This document shows positions 58,570 through 64,000 of a DNA stretch of 64,000 nt, piece by piece (positions within the stretch are counted from its first letter, which is position 1; each line of letters begins with the position of its first letter). The notes beneath the pieces are model-generated. The model did no database searches. It was not told where the DNA came from and was given only the letters and a program-made list of their open reading frames with translations. Source of the stretch: Nageia nagi (taxonomy: Eukaryota > Pinophyta); the NCBI GenBank assembly GCA_050084985.1, contig JBITNC010000001.1:210924001-210988000 (forward strand), given 5' to 3'. The translations under genes were made by a program, and so were the position numbers.

Positions 58570-60856
58570 ATATGTAATGAAAAGCATTGAAATTGCATAG
58601 TCCAAAGAAGTTTAGAGAAGAGAAGAAAATTTTCAATAGCAAAGCAGACTTCCTTGTTTTGAATAATATGTTGAGTGTAGCATACTATTTGCCCCCTTTT
58701 GGTCTTGGTTTCCCCTTGCTCATGTTGTATCAAGTAAACAAGCCAAAAATAGGAGTCCCTATATGAGGTGAGCGGCCTATGCTAATCTTACTCACCCAGA
58801 TAATACTTGTAGAACAAAGCAACATATACCCGCATAGATCACATCCATGAAAGAATAAACAATGTAAATACAAAGGGTGAAATAAATATAATATGTAGTG
58901 TATCACTATGGATGATGCAAATCATAGTATTATAAACCATGATATGTATAGACTACTATGATATACAACTCATAGTCTATGAAGAGCAAGTGCAGGAGGT
59001 CCTCTTTAATGCACCAAACTTGTAATATCCATGATGTATATACTATTGTGATAAACAACTCATAGTTTATAAAGACCAAGCTAATGAGAACTTTTAATGA
59101 CTTAAGCTTGGAACAATGATGATTATCAAGATGATGAGAACTTTTAATGACTCATGCTTGGAATAACCTTGCAAATTGATAAGAGATTTTTCTTACGAAG
59201 TGACCATGGATTTGGAAACATTTGTTAGTTAAAAAATGAACAATAGCATTCATTTTTTGTAAATGTACCTAATATTCAAATATTTAGTGGCCTTATATTT
59301 CAATATTTCAATGTGTATAAATTTTCAAAGTGAATATACATTGTTGGTAGTGTGGTATGCCTAAAATTTGATGATCATATCTTCGACAATTCTGATCCTT
59401 ATCCATAAAATATTACATATGTATGAAAGAATCATAAAAATGAGTAGATATTCAATGAAATTTCAATATACCCCAATTACAAATAATTTAGAGTCATTGC
59501 ATGCCATTGGCGACATGAGTTTTTTTATATGAAATGCACAAATTTGAAAAATATTCAATTGATGATCATCTATAACATTTTGCATCATGTTGTAAGCGAA
59601 ACATCATTCCCATTTGCCATAAAATTTTTAAGATAAACCATGAACTAGCAATATTTGACCATATATTCAATTTGTCTATACAATGTGCATAAAATAAAAA
59701 GAGACATCACTTTGAGCCTTTAGTAATATGCAATCATAACATACATTTGAAAGTACATACAATTATATCTTTTCCACGTTGTTGGAGGTGCTTAAATGGA
59801 TGATTTGATTTTTAGAAAAAATGGCACATCCAATTAGCAATGAAACATGAATTTTCAAGTATATAATAATTGTAAACCATGCATAATTTCAGAGATGAAA
59901 AGTTGGTATACAATTTAAATCAAACTAATATTTAACAATAAAATTTTAGCATTTGCAATGATCCAATACTCAAAATGATCATTTAATAAAATCTATGATA
60001 ATAAAAATTAAAGTAGGGCATTTGAAATTTTTAGCAATTTGACTAAATCCATGGCATCTATTTAATATAAATGAATTTAAATAATGTAAAAGACCAATAA
60101 ATAATTGGATATCCAATATGAAGAAGTAAAATGCATATTTTTACCATTGTAATCAATGATCATTAGATGGGCGATCAATTTGGAGAAAACAACATCATTG
60201 GCAGCATAAAAGCAACAAAATTGGTTTTTGAAAAAGGAATCCCAACCTTGTAAAATAATTTCAAGCCCAATGCATATATGAAATAATATTTTTAAGCACT
60301 ATAGGACTAACATGGTGAAGCCTTATGGTTTTAATGTAAAAATAGTTATATAAAAGAAATTGTTTAACTTTTTTTATTATCATTTTGTTTTTTTTTCCCT
60401 ATCGCTATTTAGATCTAATTACTTTAGTGATTCTTGGCATGTTGTGCTTCTATGTACCTTATTTAACCATATGAGCTATATGATGTGCCTTTAGTGTTAT
60501 GCTAATATGAGTTCTTAATCATGGGATCATTTGATTTCCTTATAGCCATGTGATTTACCCACTCATCCTTGCCTAATATTCTTCCAAATGGTGTATGATA
60601 GATGGAGAGGAGTTGGGATACCGTTGACTAGATGATGGGACCATGTAGTTGAATATCTTTGAACATGATCATTTGAACACATGGTACTCATCTTTCTTCT
60701 TCCATTTACTTATCATTTTCATTACAAGCTCAACCTATTTCCTATATGTTAGTCCATTTAATTTGTCGATTCATTTGGAGTTAATTTTTTTTTTTTACTT
60801 TTGATTTTTATCCATTCATTTTACAAGAGAGCAAGGTTCTTATAAATAGTGTACCC
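58570..60856. other. Spacer of element J; short repeats, no gene seen
   Basis: AT-rich sequence between polypurine tract and PMD. Two units near 58945-59100 (TGTATAGACTACTATGATA, TACAACTCATAGTCTATGAAGA and their echo about 95 bp on) and a 58-bp pair (GATGAGAACTTTTAATGACT) at about 59073 and 59131 were seen. No coding frame of note. Confidence 0.5.
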
Positions 60857-62576
60857 ATGTCCATAGTTTCCTTGGATGACATCCTTTCTCTATGCATACT
60901 AGTAGATTTGGCCACCACTAGGCATATCCAATAGGATCTACCACTATTGACAGTGCTAGTAGAGCATTAGGACCTAAATTGCAATGCATTTCACCTACCC
61001 TCGAGTGAAATGATAGTCACATTGCTAGATGTATGTCAGTTATGAAGAATTCCTATCTGAGGGAGATTGGTACATCAAATGGAGGTGTTTGATAATAACA
61101 CTTGGGAGTAGTTCACCTTATGGTTGACTAGGTTAACTGACCATAATTAGGAGCATCATGCAATAAGGCTAGCAGAGGTATATCGATTTGCACAACTAGG
61201 CCAACACCTCATATTGTTCATTACTATGATTATCTTAACATACCTTTATCCAGATAAGAGTAGCTCAACTTTTCCACTTGGGCTGGTTTGGTTGGTTCAG
61301 GAGATGTGTGTGAGAGGCACACCATTTGCATGGGGCCCATTGGTTTTTGCATAGTTGTATTGAGATATTTACAATTTTATCAATGTTAACAGGTTCAACA
61401 TGATGTTGGTACACATGGGTCTTCTCCAAGTTTGGACCCATAAGAAGATTACAATCATTAGACCATTTGGCTTGTAGAGGAGTCAGGAAGACCTAGGAGA
61501 CATTGTGATGATGTGTTAGGTTTCAAGGACACATGGGTAGGCACCCACACTCCTTAGAGGAGAGGAGGAGAGAGATAGATGGATTGCATGTGGACCTAGT
61601 ATGGGTCTCCTATGCTAACTTCATATAGGATGAACACACATCAATTGGTATGGGTTCATCAAGACTATTTCCTCCAGACTAAGAGGAAGGTGGTGGAGCC
61701 ATACTATCCCCATTGGGTGTTGAGATAGTTTGGGATCCAACAAGGGATCCCACTAGTTCCATATGCTACCACTAATACATGGTGGAGAGAGACACACTTA
61801 TGGGATGATAGGTTATCCTAGCTTAGAGGCTCACATGGGAGGATCTAAGAGTACATGATACAATAATCGATGTGTATATGGTTCCAAGAGTGATCCAAGG
61901 ATATGCCACATGATGGCAAGGAGTACATCCAACCATATTAGGCATGGATGAGGATGATGAGGGAGAGGATGTGGTAGTGAGTGAGGGAAATTTTGAGGAT
62001 GGTCCTTACTAGTTCAACAATTTGATGCACGATATTCCTATGTAAGAGGGAGGAGCAACACCAAGATTGGTTGCATTAGTTGAGGCTACAATACCAAGTA
62101 AAAAGACTAACTACATACGTAATTTTTCAATTTAATATATGATTAGAGGACTAGCAATGTAAACATTATTTTTAGGATGGAAAAAGACATGGATGGAGGC
62201 TTTAGAGGTAGAGAACAAGAGGCTTAAGCCTTTAGAGGCATAGGTGGTAGGATTACAGGCCACACTTATAGCTCAAGATGCATAGATTGCTACATTAGAG
62301 CAATTTATGAAGAGGTTGCAAGAGAGGGTGGATATGCCTCCACCTAATGAGTAGTGGGCTTTTATGCAAAACCTCATGGACTAGATTGAGGGAAAGGAGA
62401 GTGAGATAGCCATACTTTACGAGAAATATGAGAGGGCCAAGGCTCTCTTATCAACTTAGGGGATCATCATTAGTGCTATATCTGGAGGAGTATCATTATC
62501 AGGAGTCGGTAGTAGTAGCCATCAAGTTAGAAAGAGGATGGAAGATATTGCTAGTAGTGGGAGCAATGCCCACTAG
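60857..62576 (+). pseudogene. Plant mobile domain (PMD) pseudogene, antisense to gag in element J
   Basis: An ATG at 60857 opens VSLDDILSLCILVDLATTR, then a stop, LPLLTVLVEH, and FHLPSSEMIVTLLDVCQL near 60985-61040. Next come YRFAQLGQHLILFI, YPDKSSSTFPLGLVWLVQEM, GTPFAWGPLVFA and NMMLVHMGLLQVWTHKKI near 61165-61460, which follow the PMD order (DKS block, WG-A-LA-LYR, LQ-W block). Near 62180-62450 a Glu/Lys-rich coiled-coil-like segment (MEALEVENKRLKPLEA) follows, and the end reads GIIISAISGGVSLSG, KRMEDIASSGSNAH. This end matches the pseudogene at 36991-38880. Function unknown. Numerous stops show it no longer codes. Confidence 0.78.
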
Positions 62577-63330
62577 TAGTTAGGCCATAGATTTTAGGTC
62601 CACCTCATATTGTACATTATGTGATTCATTTTGATATATATATATACACACACACACATGATATTTTTTACTTCAATTCATGTATAAAAATGTGTTTGAT
62701 TTATTTTATTTGCTTTATAGATGAATGTGAATGGTTTAGTTTTATTATTGCATAATGTGTTGTAAACTAAGCATGTAAAATCACATAATGCAAGTTTCAG
62801 GAATAAGGAATAACCATCCATCCAAGTACAATATATGCAAATTTAAATAATAATGAATCCATAAAATGAACTACAATATTTATCAATTCATTTTAATATT
62901 TTTAAACATGATTAAGCACTTGAAGCTCATAATAAATAATGAAAGGCACAATTGAATCTCCAATCTAGGCTATAAGGTACCAAGTGAATCCATTACACAC
63001 AAGTGCGAGTTTTTTCTTTATAACATTGTCAAATTTATGTTTTAATCACTTAAAATAATAAAAAAATACAATAAAGATAAACAAACTATTATTCTTTTAA
63101 TTTTGTTATGAGAAATGCACACCATTAATGGCCTAAAAATAGGTGGAATGTCACTAGCGACGTGGGTTTCAAGTTAGAGAATGGAAATTTTAAGAAATAA
63201 TGAAAGCATAATTTCCCCATGAAATGAAAAAGTTAATAAACAACAATTCACAATGGTTGAACAAAGAAATAACCTAGCTAATGTACACTATAGTTACAAT
63301 TCTTATATTTTAAGTAATAACTTTGCATAC
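62577..63330. repeat. CA/TA microsatellite and spacer between PMD and gag, element J
   Basis: A (TA)n run then a (CA)n run at about 62633-62660 lie just after the PMD stop, as in element I. The rest is AT-rich, with no pol motif in any frame. Confidence 0.7.
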
Positions 63331-64000
63331 CTAGGAAATTTTTTCAACCTTGACATATTTTACAAAGGTAGGAACAAAGAGAGGTACCTTTGTTTTTGCT
63401 TTTTTCATACCATGGGTGGCATATGAATAGTGATGCATACCATTAGTGACATTGAATTTCATTACTTGTCCATCATGCTTTGAGTTTTGATTGCTACATA
63501 TACATTTATTAGTGAAATAATAATTCAAACCATGTGAAGTACTTACCATACCAATATAGCCTTTAGGTTTTGGAGGAGGTAAAGGATTTGTGAACACCCT
63601 TAATTGTCTATTATCAGAGTACACAGGTCCATCATCTGTATTAGTATTATCATCCATCCTAATTGATTTCTTATCAATGAAATCCTGAATAATATGCCCT
63701 AGAGTCCTAAAATTCTTGTTAGATTTCTAGGTACCTTATGATAATTGCAAAATTCCCCATATCAAAAATTTTTAGGCATGCCATTAGGGAATTTAGGTTC
63801 AACAATAGGTGGAAGCTCAATAAGTTCCTCTTTCAATAACACATTAAGAATATTGTCAGCAATATCAATCAACTTTGTAAATTTCCTTTGAGGTTTATTA
63901 TTTCTTTTGGGGGTTTTCTTGTTATATGTTTAAGTTTTATGATTGTTATTATCAACATTATTGACTTCATATTTCTTATTTAGTTCAAGAGTGTTTACCT
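63331..64000 (-). pseudogene. Ty3/gypsy-type gag C-terminal part (element J), runs off window
   Basis: The minus strand from 64000 reads an N/K-rich stretch, then LIDIADNILNVLLKEELIEL near 63880-63820 and FPNGMPKNF. The knuckle-like CNYHKVPRNLTK follows near 63750, then IIQDFIDKKSIRMDD, and a 108-codon open frame 63657-63331 (DNRQLRVFTNPLPPPKPKGY). The same order is found in element A (CQYHRVHGHKT, IIQDLVDRK, then the NLGIYKDPMP stretch) and in element I (CNYHQTPRHLT, IIQNFINQK). Stops and a frameshift near 63710-63690 break it. Confidence 0.75.

Larger units (their letters stand above)
57838..64000 (-). mobile_element. Element J: gag plus antisense-PMD LTR element, right end outside
   Basis: A 3' LTR (57838-58553), a polypurine tract, a 2.3-kb spacer, a plus-strand PMD pseudogene (60857-62576), a CA/TA microsatellite and a minus-strand gag (64000-63331) follow in this order. 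The element's own sense is minus. No pol is seen between gag and LTR. The layout mirrors element I, and the LTR matches that of I in opposite orientation. The 5' LTR must lie beyond base 64000. Confidence 0.75.

Overview
The window looks like plant nuclear DNA made almost entirely of decayed, nested transposable elements. It is AT-rich, and no intact host gene, tRNA, rRNA or CRISPR is visible. The mix (Ty3/gypsy, Ty1/copia, one LINE, CACTA transposons, plant mobile domain (PMD) remnants) and the long, stop-riddled repeats suggest a large, slowly purged plant genome. A gymnosperm such as a conifer is plausible, but that is inference.

Layout. 1-5498: element A, a gag-only Ty3/gypsy-type element without pol, its left LTR cut by the window edge, with a small antisense PMD-like remnant after gag. 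5499-8100: minus-strand CACTA transposase remnants. 8503-9170: a CACTA end fragment. About 9175-38880: element I, an old gag plus antisense-PMD element. Its 5' LTR is broken by two insertions: gypsy element E (9474-24934), which holds gypsy-type element B (13785-23487), which holds copia element C (14563-18558); and copia element F (25027-33468). 39540-40250: a gypsy integrase fragment (M). 41154-46787: element D, a gypsy element with pol and LTRs related to those of B. 48544-49787: a short non-autonomous CACTA element. 50850-57700: a minus-strand LINE split by copia element G (52698-56617, perfect 5-bp target duplication). 57838-64000: element J, another gag plus antisense-PMD element on the minus strand, running off the right edge.

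Main points. (1) Three separate gag elements (A, I, J) share a gag lineage, lack pol where visible, and have PMD coding opposed to gag. I and J share diverged LTRs, and the J LTR lets the broken I LTR be read straight across the E insertion. (2) Element B has gypsy LTRs and an initiator-Met-type primer site, but its interior carries a long unrecognised open frame of about 1.9 kb instead of recognisable gag-pol. Its LTRs match those of D, so D-like elements may supply its enzymes. (3) Premature stops in D fall almost only where Gln, Arg or Trp is expected, as methylated-cytosine decay would produce.

All boundaries and homologies were read by eye, without alignment software. Limits of degenerate coding regions are approximate.
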